A stretch of 64,000 bases of DNA from CBDUXP01 sp965371225 [NCBI: uncultured bacterium] (GTDB lineage Bacteria > Abyssobacteria > SURF-5 > CBDUXP01), in assembly GCA_965371225.1 (NCBI GenBank), contig CBDUXP010000006.1, positions 60,167-124,166 on the forward strand, in the 5' to 3' direction. The position numbers were made by a program, and so were the translations under genes. Below are positions 35,335 through 44,297 of this stretch, piece after piece. A model generated the notes under the pieces. It worked only from the letters and a program-made list of their open reading frames with translations. It ran no database searches and had not been told where the DNA came from. The stretch's first letter is position 1; each line of letters opens with the position of its first letter.

Positions 35335-37953
35335 CTAAGCGTACTGCGGATCGTCGATCCGCTCAAGGAATTCGAGACCGACCAACAGCTCGCGCGGTTT
35401 GCTGCCCACGCCGGGGCCGACGATGCCCTGGAGCTCCATCCCGTCCACCAGACGGGCGGCGCGCGCGTACCCGATCCGCAAGCGGCGCTGCAGCATGCTG
35501 ATGCTGGCCTGCCCACTGGTCAGGACGAGCCGCACCGCCTCCGGGAACAGGTCATCGTCCACCACGTGCGCCGCCCCGTCCGCGCCCAAATCCGGTTCCA
35601 GCTCCTCGTCGGGGTCCAGGTAGTCCGGCTCCCCTTGCGCGCACAGGTGCTCCACGAGCGCCTCGATCTCGTCATCCTCGATGAGCGCGCCCTGCACGCG
35701 GACGGGGCGCGAGTGCCCCGCGGGCAGGTAGAGCAGGTCGCCCCGGCCGATGAGCCGCTCGGCGCCCGCGGCGTCGAGAATCGTGCGGCTGTCCACTTTG
35801 GACCGCACCGCGAAGCTGAGGCGGGCGGGGAAGTTGGCCTTGATGACGCCGGTCAGCACGTCGACGGAGGGCCGCTGCGTGGCCAGGATCAGATGGATTC
35901 CCACGGCGCGGGCCAATTGCGCGAGGCGGGCGATGGAGTCTTCCACGTCGCGGGCGGAGACCATCATGAGGTCGGCCAGCTCGTCGATCACCGTCACGAT
36001 GTACGGCAACCGCTCGGTGGGCGTGTGCTCGTCCTCCACGGCGTCCTCGTCGTCCGTGCCCCAGCCGGCGCGCCGGTTCTCGTCGGCCAGCGCGTTGTAC
36101 GCTTGGATATTCCGGGTGCGCGCCCGCGCCAGCTTCGCGTAGCGGTTCTCCATCTCCCGCACCAGCCACTGCAGGTACTTGCTCGCGTCTTTCGCGTCGG
36201 TCACGACGGGCCACAACAGGTTGGGGATGCCCTCGTACTGCGAGAGTTCGACCATCTTCGGATCGATGAGCAGCAAGCGCACATCTTCGGGCGGGGACCG
36301 GAAGAGTATGCTCGCGATGAGGGCGTTGACGCACACGGTCTTGCCCGTGCCGGTGGCGCCGGCGATGAGCAGGTGCGGCATGGCCGCCAAGTCGATCAGT
36401 ACGGGCGTCCCAGCAATGTCTTTCCCCAAGGCGAGGGTGAGCGGCGCCGTGGACCGGCGATATTCCCGGCTGCCGAGCACGTCGCGCACGTGCACCTCGT
36501 CCCGGTCCTCGTTCGGGATTTCGATACCGATGGCGGCGCGGCCCGGGATGGGCGCTTCGATACGCACGCGCAACACTTCCATCGCCAGCGCCAGGTCGTC
36601 GCCGAGCGCGTGCACGCGGCTCACTTTGATTCCAGGGGCCAGGCGCAGTTCGAACCGCGTGATGGTCGGTCCCCGCACCACGTTGAGCACTTCGGCCTCG
36701 ATGCCGAAGGTCTCCAACGCCTCCTCGAGTTTTGCGGCCAGCACCTCGATCTGTTCCCGCGTCGGCGCCGCCGGCGACACCGTGGACTCCGTACAGATGT
36801 CCAAGGGTGGAAGGATGAATTTTCCGTGTCGCCGGCGCCGCGCCGGTTTGCGGGCCGCCGACGCAGCGGAGCCGGTCCCGCTCGTCGCCGAGCGGGGCTG
36901 CGTCCAGTCCGACTGCTGAAATTCCTCGTCGTACTCCGGGTCGGAGATCCCGGGGGAGGACGCGAGCGCGAGGTCCGCGTCATCAGACCCGACGGGAGCG
37001 GCTGGGCGGACGGTCCGCCGCCGGCCCAGGAAAGCGGCCAAGCCCCGCCGCTCCTTGGCGCCGGGGAGGGTCGCCACTTCGTGCGGATCCACGTCCGCGG
37101 CCGGAGTCCGCGCGCGGGCGGGTTTGATTCGCGGGTCTGCGGTGCCCGTGATGCGGAGGCCCCGGCGGCGCAGGCCGGGGAGCGTGGTGACTCCCACGGG
37201 GCCGGTGGTCACCTCGGGCGGGCCGGCGTACACGCGGCGCAGGAGGGAGCGGTTCGCCCGCTTGGTCCGCAACTCTTTGGCGCTGTTGCGCCAGGCGCCC
37301 ATGTGAGCGGCGGTCCACTGCCACGCGCCGGGGGCGGTGCGACTGGTGACGCGCCAGGCCCAGAGCAGGAGGACGCTGAGCGCTTCGCTGAACCGGCGAA
37401 TCATGGCGAACACGAGCAGGTCCGTGGTCAAGAGGAAGCCGATGAACGCCAGGGCCGTGCTCAACACCCGGGAGCCGAGCGGGCCGAACCACACCTGCGC
37501 CCGGGAATCCAGGTAGTACCCGATGAGGCCGCCGGCGCGGAACTCGCGCCCGTGCCAGACAACGTTGAAGGTGGCGAGGATGGCGGTCGCCGCGACCATC
37601 AGCAGCACGAGGCCGGCGACCTTCACCCGCAGCTCGTTGCGGGGTTCCCCGCCCATGAACACGCGCCAGGCCCACCAGGCCGTGACGCCCGGGAGGACGA
37701 ATGCGGTCAGCCCAAAGGGAAAGAAGAGGCCCTCGGCCAGCCAGGCCCCTACCAAGCCCACCACGTTGTTGGTGACGGCGTTGGAATCGCTGGTGTACAG
37801 CCCCGTGTCAAACCGGTCGTAGGAGATGAGGCTGAGCAGGACGAGCAGCGCAAAGGCAAGGAGCGAAAAGCCGAGAATCTCACTGCGCCGGGAGTGCGCA
37901 AGCTCGCTGATGCGCCCGGCCGACCGCTTTGAGGCGCGGCGACGATTGGCCAT
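35335..37953 (-). CDS. ftsK: DNA translocase FtsK/SpoIIIE
   Basis: FtsK pumps DNA at the division septum and activates dimer resolution. The 872-residue product has four N-terminal membrane helices (about residues 28-190), a Pro/Arg-rich linker (about 190-390), and the motor domain with Walker A GATGTGKTVCVNAL, LLIDPKMVELSQYEGIPNLL, Walker B VTVIDELADLMM and LATQRPSVDVLTGVIKANF. The last 65 residues form the winged-helix gamma domain (AVRLVLTSGQASISMLQRRL) that reads KOPS sites. ATG 37953 has AGAGG nine bases upstream; upstream open frame is a shadow. The linker is short compared with E. coli. Confidence 0.96.
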   Translation of the reverse strand: MANRRRASKRSAGRISELAHSRRSEILGFSLLAFALLVLLSLISYDRFDTGLYTSDSNAVTNNVVGLVGAWLAEGLFFPFGLTAFVLPGVTAWWAWRVFMGGEPRNELRVKVAGLVLLMVAATAILATFNVVWHGREFRAGGLIGYYLDSRAQVWFGPLGSRVLSTALAFIGFLLTTDLLVFAMIRRFSEALSVLLLWAWRVTSRTAPGAWQWTAAHMGAWRNSAKELRTKRANRSLLRRVYAGPPEVTTGPVGVTTLPGLRRRGLRITGTADPRIKPARARTPAADVDPHEVATLPGAKERRGLAAFLGRRRTVRPAAPVGSDDADLALASSPGISDPEYDEEFQQSDWTQPRSATSGTGSAASAARKPARRRRHGKFILPPLDICTESTVSPAAPTREQIEVLAAKLEEALETFGIEAEVLNVVRGPTITRFELRLAPGIKVSRVHALGDDLALAMEVLRVRIEAPIPGRAAIGIEIPNEDRDEVHVRDVLGSREYRRSTAPLTLALGKDIAGTPVLIDLAAMPHLLIAGATGTGKTVCVNALIASILFRSPPEDVRLLLIDPKMVELSQYEGIPNLLWPVVTDAKDASKYLQWLVREMENRYAKLARARTRNIQAYNALADENRRAGWGTDDEDAVEDEHTPTERLPYIVTVIDELADLMMVSARDVEDSIARLAQLARAVGIHLILATQRPSVDVLTGVIKANFPARLSFAVRSKVDSRTILDAAGAERLIGRGDLLYLPAGHSRPVRVQGALIEDDEIEALVEHLCAQGEPDYLDPDEELEPDLGADGAAHVVDDDLFPEAVRLVLTSGQASISMLQRRLRIGYARAARLVDGMELQGIVGPGVGSKPRELLVGLEFLERIDDPQYA

Positions 37954-37992
37954 ATGGATACCTCTTCTAGAAGTCAGGCGACGGGCTAACCT

Positions 37993-38021
37993 AGGGTACC
38001 CCAACATGTTGTGGAGGTCAA
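37993..38021 (-). promoter_or_regulatory. Candidate promoter for ftsK
   Basis: On the minus strand TTGACC (38016-38021), 17 bases, TACCCT (37993-37998). The -35 is good, the -10 poor (three of six). The leader would be about 33 bases. The site lies in the divergent gap between ftsK and the plus-strand P-loop gene. Confidence 0.4.
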
Positions 38022-38157
38022 GCTTAGCCGGGCCTCCAACCCCATGATGTCGTGGCTCTTGGGCCGGCGCTCCCCAGCCGGCCCCCGGTACCGCTCGGGC
38101 GGCGCGGCGGAGTACACTTGCCGGTTCCCGCGTCAGCCGCGGGGCGTCTTCCCTGCC

Positions 38158-38739
38158 ATGCCCCCCCGCATTCACATCACCGGCGCCTCCTGCGCAGGCA
38201 CCACCACCCTCGGCCTCGCCCTCGCCGCGCGGCTGGGCTGCGATCAGTTCGACAGCGACGATTTCTTCTGGGTACCGACCGATCCCCCGTTCAATCAAAG
38301 ACGTCCGCCGGAAGAACGCCTGCGCCTCCTCCGGCCGGAGCTGGAGACCAGGAGCACGTGGGTGCTCTCCGGCTCACTGGCGAACTGGGGCAATCCCCTG
38401 ATTCCGCACTTCACGCTGGTCGTCTTCTTATGGATCCCCGGCGCCCTGCGCATGAGGCGGCTGAAGCAACGGGAGATCGACCGGTACGGGGCGGCCGCGC
38501 TCGGCCCGGGCGGTGCGATGCACCAAAAGCACCTGGAGTTCCTGGCGTGGGCCGCACAGTACGACACGGCGGGGCCCGAGATGCGCAGCCGCGTGAAGCA
38601 CGAGGCGTGGTTAGCGACGCTGCCCTGCCCCGTGGTGCGCTTGGAAGGTGACCAGTCGGTGGAGGACCGCGTCGCGGCAGTGCTGCGCGCGATCGCGGAG
38701 CCGCCCGACGGCGCGGCCGTTAAACCTCGCGGGGGGTAA
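38158..38739 (+). CDS. P-loop NTPase, adenylate-kinase-like, with altered Walker A
   Basis: A 193-residue protein beginning MPPRIHITGASCAGTTTLG. The phosphate-binding loop has the spacing of a nucleoside or adenylate-type kinase, but the invariant lysine is threonine (AGTTT). The following CDQFDSDDFFW segment resembles the substrate-binding strand of small kinases, and RMRRLKQREIDRYG supplies a lid-like Arg cluster. Similar GTTTL-type loops occur in uncharacterised bacterial P-loop proteins. Whether it hydrolyses ATP is unknown. It is read divergently from ftsK and its last 20 bp overlap the 3' end of the M16 peptidase gene on the other strand. Confidence 0.75.
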   Translation: MPPRIHITGASCAGTTTLGLALAARLGCDQFDSDDFFWVPTDPPFNQRRPPEERLRLLRPELETRSTWVLSGSLANWGNPLIPHFTLVVFLWIPGALRMRRLKQREIDRYGAAALGPGGAMHQKHLEFLAWAAQYDTAGPEMRSRVKHEAWLATLPCPVVRLEGDQSVEDRVAAVLRAIAEPPDGAAVKPRGG

Positions 38740-39955
38740 TGGCCTGGGTGGGGCCCAGGACGGTATAGGTCATGCGGTCGGCGTGAAACAATTCGCCGGC
38801 CAGGTCGCGGACGTCCTGGTGGGTGACGGCGTCGACGCGCGCGAGCACCGTATCCAGGTCTTCGGTCCGGCCGATGGCCAGGGTGCTCCGGGCCAGACGC
38901 ATCATGCGATTCGACGTGCTCTCCAAGCCGAGCATGATGTTGCCCTTCAGCTGTTCCTTCGCCGTGGCCAGTTCCGCGTCCTTCAGCCCATGCTCGCGCA
39001 CGTCGCGCAATTCCTCGCTGATGATGTCCACCACCCGGTCGGTATTCTCGGGCGCCTGAGCGGAGTAGACCTCGAACAGGCCGCTGCGCTCCAGCAGGGA
39101 ACAGTACGCGCCAATCTGGTAGGCCAGGCCCTCGTCCTCGCGCACCCGCTGGAACAGGCGGGAGATGGAGGAGCCGCCGAGCACGTTGGCCAGCACGTTG
39201 AACGGGTAGCGCCGCGGATCGCTGCCGGTGATGCCCTGGGTGCCCACACACAGGTGCACCTGATTGATGTCCCGTTCGTTCACCACGCTGGCCGCGTGTA
39301 CGGTGGCCGGCGGGTAGTCGCGCGTGCACGCGGCGCCGTCCCACGTGCCGAACCCCTCCGTCAGGCGGTGCCGCAACTCGGCCGGCTCGAAGTTCCCCGC
39401 CACGGCGACAATCGCGTTGCCCGGCCGGTACCACGCATCGTAGTACGCGCGCACCTTGTCGAGTTCAATGCTGCGGACCGCCTCGCGCGTGCCCGTGATG
39501 CTGCGGCCCAGCGGGTGGCCGGCCCACAGCGTCTCGGCGAACAGGTCGTGCACGTGATCTTCCGGCGTGTCGTAGTAGGACTGAATCTCCTCTTCGATGA
39601 CCGCCTTCTCCCGGTCGAAGTCGGCATAGACGGAGTGGAGCAGGATGTCGCTCAACAGGTCGATCGCCAGGGGGAGGTGGGCGTCCAGCACCTTCGCGTA
39701 CAGGCAGGTGTACTCGCGGCTGGTGAAGGCGTTAGAGGTGCCGCCGACGCTCTCCACCAACTCCATAATCTGGCGGGCGCTGCGGGTCGTCGTCCCCTTG
39801 AAGAAGAGGTGTTCCAGCAGGTGCGAGATGCCGCTGTTCTGGGCATCCTCGTTTACCGATCCCGCGCGCACCCACAGGCCGATGGACACGGAGCGGAAGG
39901 TGGGCAACCGCTCCGCGACCACGGTCAGGCCGTTAGCCAGCGTGTACCGCTCCAC
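38720..39955 (-). CDS. M16-family zinc peptidase (processing-peptidase type)
   Basis: A 411-residue single-chain insulinase-family protein. The inverted zinc motif HLLEHLFFKG is at residues 45-49 onward, with the third ligand glutamate in the VIEEEIQSYYD helix about 75 residues later. The second half contains the R/Y pair in SRLFQRVREDEGLAYQIG typical of M16 peptidases. There is no signal peptide. The GTG at 39955 immediately follows the pnp TAG, matching the common rpsO-pnp-peptidase order of many bacteria. The exact substrate is unknown. The 3' end overlaps the plus-strand P-loop gene by 20 bp. Confidence 0.9.
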   Translation of the reverse strand: MERYTLANGLTVVAERLPTFRSVSIGLWVRAGSVNEDAQNSGISHLLEHLFFKGTTTRSARQIMELVESVGGTSNAFTSREYTCLYAKVLDAHLPLAIDLLSDILLHSVYADFDREKAVIEEEIQSYYDTPEDHVHDLFAETLWAGHPLGRSITGTREAVRSIELDKVRAYYDAWYRPGNAIVAVAGNFEPAELRHRLTEGFGTWDGAACTRDYPPATVHAASVVNERDINQVHLCVGTQGITGSDPRRYPFNVLANVLGGSSISRLFQRVREDEGLAYQIGAYCSLLERSGLFEVYSAQAPENTDRVVDIISEELRDVREHGLKDAELATAKEQLKGNIMLGLESTSNRMMRLARSTLAIGRTEDLDTVLARVDAVTHQDVRDLAGELFHADRMTYTVLGPTQAITPREV

Positions 39956-42568
39956 CTAGTCGTCGCTCTCCGAGCGCCGCGCGCCGGTGCGGGCATCCCG
40001 TTCCCACCGGCTGCCGCGGTCGTACCAGTCCAGGCCACGGGCCTCGGTGGGTTCGGCCTCCCGCACACGATCGCCCTGCGACTCACGCGGGCCACGATCG
40101 TCCCGATCTCGGCCCCGGTCGCGCCCGCCGCGGTCATCCCGGTCGCGGTCGCCCCGCGGCTCGCGCGGCCCACGATCGTCCCGCTCCCGGCCCCGGTCGC
40201 GCCCGCCGCGGTCATCCCGGTCGCGGTCGCCGCGGCCGCCTCCGCGGCCGCCTCGGTCATCCCGGTCGCCCCGCGGACGATCCCGGTCCCGGCCACGCCC
40301 GCGGCCGCCGCGGTCCCCGCGGTCCCGACCCCGGTCATCCCGGTCGCCCCGGCCGCGGTCCCGACCCCGGCCCCCGTCGCGACCCATGCCGCCACGGGAC
40401 TCGCGCCCGCCGCGGCCATCGCGGCCGCGCCCGCGGCCGCCCCCCCGGTCGTCCCGGTCGCCGCCGCCGTTCCCCCCCCCGGTGGGCAACGCCGCCAGGA
40501 ATAGGTTGACGCGCCCTTGCGGATCGACTTCTTTGACGATGACCTCGATCTCATCGCCGATGTTGCACACGTCCTCCACGCGGTCGATCCGGCCGCTGCT
40601 CATATCGGAGATGTGCACCATGCCTTCTTTGCCGGGCAGGATCTCGACGAACGCGCCGAACCGCATGAGCCGGGTCACGCGGCCGGGGTACTTCTTGCCG
40701 ACCTCGGGATCCTCGGTGATGCTGCGCACCATCTCGACCGCCTGGGTGGCCACTTCCTCATCGAACGCGGCAATGGTCACGGTCCCGTCGTCTTCCACGT
40801 CGATCTGCGCACCGGTCATCTCGCAGATGCCGCGGATGGTCTTGCCACCGGGGCCGATGAGATCGCGGATGCGCTCGCGGGAGATGACGAGCTGCGTGAT
40901 CTTCGGCGCGTACTGAGACAGCTTGGGCCGCGGCTCGGCCAGGGCCTCGGCCATCGCCTCGAGGATATGGAGGCGGCCGTCGCGTGCTTGCTGCAACGCC
41001 TGCGCCATCAGGTCTGAAGAGACGCCCTCGATTTTCAAGTCCATCTGGAACGCGGTAATGCCTTCTTCGGTCCCGGCGATCTTGAAGTCCATGTCGCCCA
41101 GATGATCTTCCACGCCCAGGATGTCGCTCAGGATCGCGGTGCGGTCGCCGTCGGCGATCAGGCCCATGGCGATTCCGGCCACCGGCGCAATAATCGGCAC
41201 GCCCGCGTCCATCAACGCGAGCGAACCACCGCACACCGTCGCCATGGAGGAGGAGCCGTTGGACTCCAGGATTTCCGATACGACCCGCAGGGTGTACGGG
41301 AATTCTTCCAGCGCCGGCAGGACTGCCCGCAGCGCCCGCTCGGCCAACATGCCGTGGCCGATGTCCCGGCGCGACGGGCCCATGATGCGCCGGGTCTCGC
41401 CCACGCTGAACGGCGGGAAGTTGTAGTGGAGATAGAACTTTTTCTTGTACTCCCCCTCCAGCACATCCATGATCTGTTCATCCGAGCCGGTGCCCAATGT
41501 GGCGGTCACCAGGGCTTGCGTCTCTCCGCGCGTGAACAGGGCGGACCCGTGAGTGCGCGGCAAGGTGGCCACTTGGACGTCGATCGGTCGAATCTCCGTG
41601 GACGCCCGCCCATCCGGACGGCGATTCTCTTCGAGCACCGCCGCGCGCAGGGTGTCCGATTCCACGCTCTTGAACAGCCCCTTGACTACGCCGGGAGCGG
41701 GCGCATCCTCCTGCCCCTCGGGACAGAGTTCGGCGATCACCTCCGCGCGGGCGGCGTCGATGGCCCCGTACAATTCTTCCTTGTGGTATTCGCCGCTGTA
41801 GGCGGCCTTGATCTTGTCCGCCACCAGGCTGGCGACGCGATCCTTCAGGTCGCCCAGGTCCGGCGGCGCGGAGAATGCCTGCTTCGGCTTGCCGACTTCC
41901 TTCACGAGTTCTTCGATCGCGTCGATGATGGGTTGCATCTCGCGGTGCCCGAACTCGAGGGCCTCCAACATATCTTCCTCGGTGATTTCCAGGGCGGACC
42001 CTTCCACCATCACGATGGCGTCGCGCGTCCCGACGAGCACCACATCCAAATCGCCCTCGCCCAGTTCGTCGTAGGTGGGATTGGCGATCAGCTCGCCCTC
42101 CACCCGCCCGACGCGGACTGCGCCCAGCGTCTTGTTGAACGGAATGTCGGACACGGCCAGGGCGGCAGCGGCACCGACGATGGCGAGCACATCCGGGTCG
42201 TGCTCCAAGTCGTGGCTCCACACCATGGCTTGCACCTGGAGTTCGTTTCGGAAGCCGTCCGGGAAGCACGGGCGAATGGGCCGGTCGATGAGCCGGCAGG
42301 TCAGCACTTCTTTCTCCGACGGGCGCGCCTCGCGCTTGAAGAAGCCGCCGGGGATCTTGCCGGCGGAGTACGTTTTCTCGCGGTAGTCCACCGTGAGGGG
42401 GAAGAAGTCGATGCCTTCCCGGGGGGAATCGGACGCCGTCGCCGCGACGAACACGACCGTTTCGCCGTACTGGACGTACACGGCCCCATTGGCCTGTTTG
42501 CCCATCCAACCGGTCTTCAGGGTCAGCTCGCGCCCCCCCACATCAATCGTTTTCACAGTCTCAGTCAC
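39956..42568 (-). CDS. pnp: Polyribonucleotide nucleotidyltransferase with long Arg/Gly/Asp tail
   Basis: PNPase degrades RNA 3'-to-5' by phosphorolysis and is a degradosome component. The 870-residue product has the first RNase PH domain, an all-alpha linker and the second RNase PH domain with SNGSSSMATVCGGSLALMDAG. A KH domain (LIGPGGKTIRGICEMTGAQID) and an S1 domain (GKKYPGRVTRLMRFGAFVEI) follow, up to about residue 696, where normal PNPases end. A further 174 residues (encoded 39959-40480) are almost only Arg, Gly and Asp, ending with an aromatic patch LDWYDRGSRW. The tail resembles RNA-binding RGG/RD regions of helicases. Start GTG 42568 has AAGGAG eight bases upstream. Confidence 0.97.
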   Translation of the reverse strand: MTETVKTIDVGGRELTLKTGWMGKQANGAVYVQYGETVVFVAATASDSPREGIDFFPLTVDYREKTYSAGKIPGGFFKREARPSEKEVLTCRLIDRPIRPCFPDGFRNELQVQAMVWSHDLEHDPDVLAIVGAAAALAVSDIPFNKTLGAVRVGRVEGELIANPTYDELGEGDLDVVLVGTRDAIVMVEGSALEITEEDMLEALEFGHREMQPIIDAIEELVKEVGKPKQAFSAPPDLGDLKDRVASLVADKIKAAYSGEYHKEELYGAIDAARAEVIAELCPEGQEDAPAPGVVKGLFKSVESDTLRAAVLEENRRPDGRASTEIRPIDVQVATLPRTHGSALFTRGETQALVTATLGTGSDEQIMDVLEGEYKKKFYLHYNFPPFSVGETRRIMGPSRRDIGHGMLAERALRAVLPALEEFPYTLRVVSEILESNGSSSMATVCGGSLALMDAGVPIIAPVAGIAMGLIADGDRTAILSDILGVEDHLGDMDFKIAGTEEGITAFQMDLKIEGVSSDLMAQALQQARDGRLHILEAMAEALAEPRPKLSQYAPKITQLVISRERIRDLIGPGGKTIRGICEMTGAQIDVEDDGTVTIAAFDEEVATQAVEMVRSITEDPEVGKKYPGRVTRLMRFGAFVEILPGKEGMVHISDMSSGRIDRVEDVCNIGDEIEVIVKEVDPQGRVNLFLAALPTGGGNGGGDRDDRGGGRGRGRDGRGGRESRGGMGRDGGRGRDRGRGDRDDRGRDRGDRGGRGRGRDRDRPRGDRDDRGGRGGGRGDRDRDDRGGRDRGRERDDRGPREPRGDRDRDDRGGRDRGRDRDDRGPRESQGDRVREAEPTEARGLDWYDRGSRWERDARTGARRSESDD
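40076..40231 (-). repeat. 78 bp tandem duplication inside the pnp tail
   Basis: Two adjacent, nearly identical 78 bp units encode a 26-residue block (GDRDRDDRGGRDRGR then (E/D)RDDRGPRE). The CACGATCG marker recurs at 40093 and 40171. The flanking tail is made of shorter, degenerate versions, so the region probably grew by slippage and unequal exchange. Confidence 0.8.
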
Positions 42569-42628
42569 AGGATTGTCTCCTTGGGTTCAGGGTATGACGG
42601 CGACCGGCGGCGCACACGCCCCCGATTC

Positions 42629-42657
42629 CCGCCGGCTCGCTGTGAGCCGCGCGGCGG
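42629..42657 (-). other. Hairpin between rpsO and pnp
   Basis: A stem of CCGCC/GGCGG plus GGCTC/GAGCC with a four-base bulge and a five-base loop lies in the 137 bp rpsO-pnp gap. In E. coli a hairpin at the equivalent place is cut by RNase III and allows PNPase autoregulation. The position suggests the same role here, but that is inference. Confidence 0.5.
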
Positions 42658-42705
42658 ATTCGGCCCCGGTCCGTCAGACGTATGGTGCGGCAAGCGATGG
42701 AGCGG

Positions 42706-42975
42706 TTAGCGGCGTAAGCCGAGTTCCGCGATCAGCGCCCGATACCGCTCGATTTCCTTCTTGCGCAGGTAATTCAGCAGGCGCCGGCGTTTGCCGACAA
42801 GTTTCAACAGGCCCCGACGCGAATGGTGATCCTTCTTGTGCGTCGCAAAATGGTCTGTCAAATACGTAATGCGCGCGGTCAGGAGGGCGACTTGCACTTC
42901 GGGCGAGCCGGTATCCCCGTCGGCGCGACGATGGTGCGTGACGATGTCCGCAACCTCAGCGTTCGAAAGTGTCAT
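42706..42975 (-). CDS. rpsO: 30S ribosomal protein S15
   Basis: S15 binds the 16S rRNA central domain early in 30S assembly. The 89-residue product is standard length and contains [35 protein letters not shown] and the C-terminal [19 protein letters not shown] segment. The rpsO-pnp order is near universal. The AGGAG ribosome site lies 12 bases before the ATG, longer than usual, and a tiny four-codon frame overlaps the start (see findings). Confidence 0.97.
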   Translation of the reverse strand: MTLSNAEVADIVTHHRRADGDTGSPEVQVALLTARITYLTDHFATHKKDHHSRRGLLKLVGKRRRLLNYLRKKEIERYRALIAELGLRR

Positions 42976-43055
42976 GCGATTTTCATGCTCCTGTCGTAGT
43001 GTCGCATCCCCCGCTGGTCAGCCACCGCCGGAGCAAGCCGGCGCCGACCAGGGGT

Positions 43056-44285
43056 TCACCGCGCGCGTACGCCCGCGGCTCCGCGACCGGAATAGGCGGG
43101 GGCCGGATCCAACGCGTCCAACCCCGGCAAAGTCTTTCCTTCCATTAACTCCAACGCGGCGCCACCGCCGGTGGAGACGTGGGTCATGGCCTCGGCCACC
43201 CCAAATTGTGCCACCGCCGCGGCCGTATCGCCGCCCCCGATGACGCGAAACACATCCTGCGCAGCGAGCGCCTCGGCCACTGCACGGGTGCCCGCATCGA
43301 ATGGTGGCACCTCGAACGCGCCCAGGGGCCCGTTCCATATCACCGTGCTCGCCTCTTGCAGGACGTGGATAAATCGTGCGACCGTTTTCGGGCCGATGTC
43401 CAGTGCCATCTGCCCCTCGGGCACGGCCGGCCCCTCAGTGGTCTCGGCCGGCACGTCGCGTTCCAGCCGCGGGGCCACCACGTGGTCCACCGGCAGTTCC
43501 AGACGCACGCCCGCGGCCTCGGCCTTGGTAAGAATATCGCGCACCACCCCTTCGGACGCGTCGTCCAGCAGGCTGGCGCCGATGGGGTAGCCCTGCACCT
43601 TCAGAAACGTGTACGCCATCCCGCCGCCAATCAGGAGGGTCTGCACCTTCGGCAACAGGTTCAGGATGGTGGGGATCTTGTCGGCCACCTTGGCCCCGCC
43701 CAGAATCGCCATGACGGGCCGGGCCGGCGCTTGCAGCACGGCGGCGAAGGCGGCGATCTCTTTTTGCACCAGCAGCCCGGCGCCGCACGGGGACAGGTGC
43801 TTCGTGACACCGACGGTGCTGGCGTGGGCGCGGTGGGCGGTCCCGAAGGCGTCGTTCACGTAGCAGTCGCACCCCGCCGCCAGGTGCGTGGCGAAGGCGG
43901 GATCGTTCGCCGTCTCCCCCGGATGGAAACGCAGGTTCTCCAACAGGAGCACCTGACGCGCCTGCAGGCCGGCTTTCGCCGCGTCCGCGGCAGCCCCCAC
44001 GCAGTCGGGCGCCATAGTGACGGGTGTTCCGAGCAGCGCGCCGAGCCGGGCGGCTACGGGTTGGAGCCGCAGGCGTTCCACGACGGCCCCCTTCGGCCGG
44101 CCCAGGTGCGAGGCCACGACCACGCGGCAGCCGCGCTCGCGCAACAGGCGCACGGTGGGCACCGCTTCCCGAATGCGCCGGTCGTCCGTAATGGCCGCGT
44201 CGTCATTCAGCGGCACGTTCAGGTCCGCGCGCAGGAACACGCACTTGCCCTGGACGGGCATGTCGGAAACGGACAGGCGGTGCAT
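43056..44285 (-). CDS. pgk: Phosphoglycerate kinase
   Basis: PGK transfers phosphate from 1,3-bisphosphoglycerate to ADP in glycolysis. The 409-residue product has the signature KCVFLRADLNVPLND, the substrate-binding VVVASHLGRPKG and LENLRFHPGE, LGGAKVADKIPTI, and the nucleotide site VIWNGPLGAFEVPPFDAGT with GGGDTAAAVAQFG and STGGGAALELMEGKTLPGL. The C-terminus has about 15 extra residues beyond the usual end. Gap lies 12 bp upstream and is cotranscribed. Confidence 0.97.
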   Translation of the reverse strand: MHRLSVSDMPVQGKCVFLRADLNVPLNDDAAITDDRRIREAVPTVRLLRERGCRVVVASHLGRPKGAVVERLRLQPVAARLGALLGTPVTMAPDCVGAAADAAKAGLQARQVLLLENLRFHPGETANDPAFATHLAAGCDCYVNDAFGTAHRAHASTVGVTKHLSPCGAGLLVQKEIAAFAAVLQAPARPVMAILGGAKVADKIPTILNLLPKVQTLLIGGGMAYTFLKVQGYPIGASLLDDASEGVVRDILTKAEAAGVRLELPVDHVVAPRLERDVPAETTEGPAVPEGQMALDIGPKTVARFIHVLQEASTVIWNGPLGAFEVPPFDAGTRAVAEALAAQDVFRVIGGGDTAAAVAQFGVAEAMTHVSTGGGAALELMEGKTLPGLDALDPAPAYSGRGAAGVRAR

Positions 44286-44297
44286 CCCCTCTACAAC

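Noticed and set aside
40030-40480. CRISPR-like or VNTR array from regular repeats
   Set aside because: The periodicity is coding: it lies in frame in pnp and has no constant direct repeat with unique spacers. No cas genes are present.
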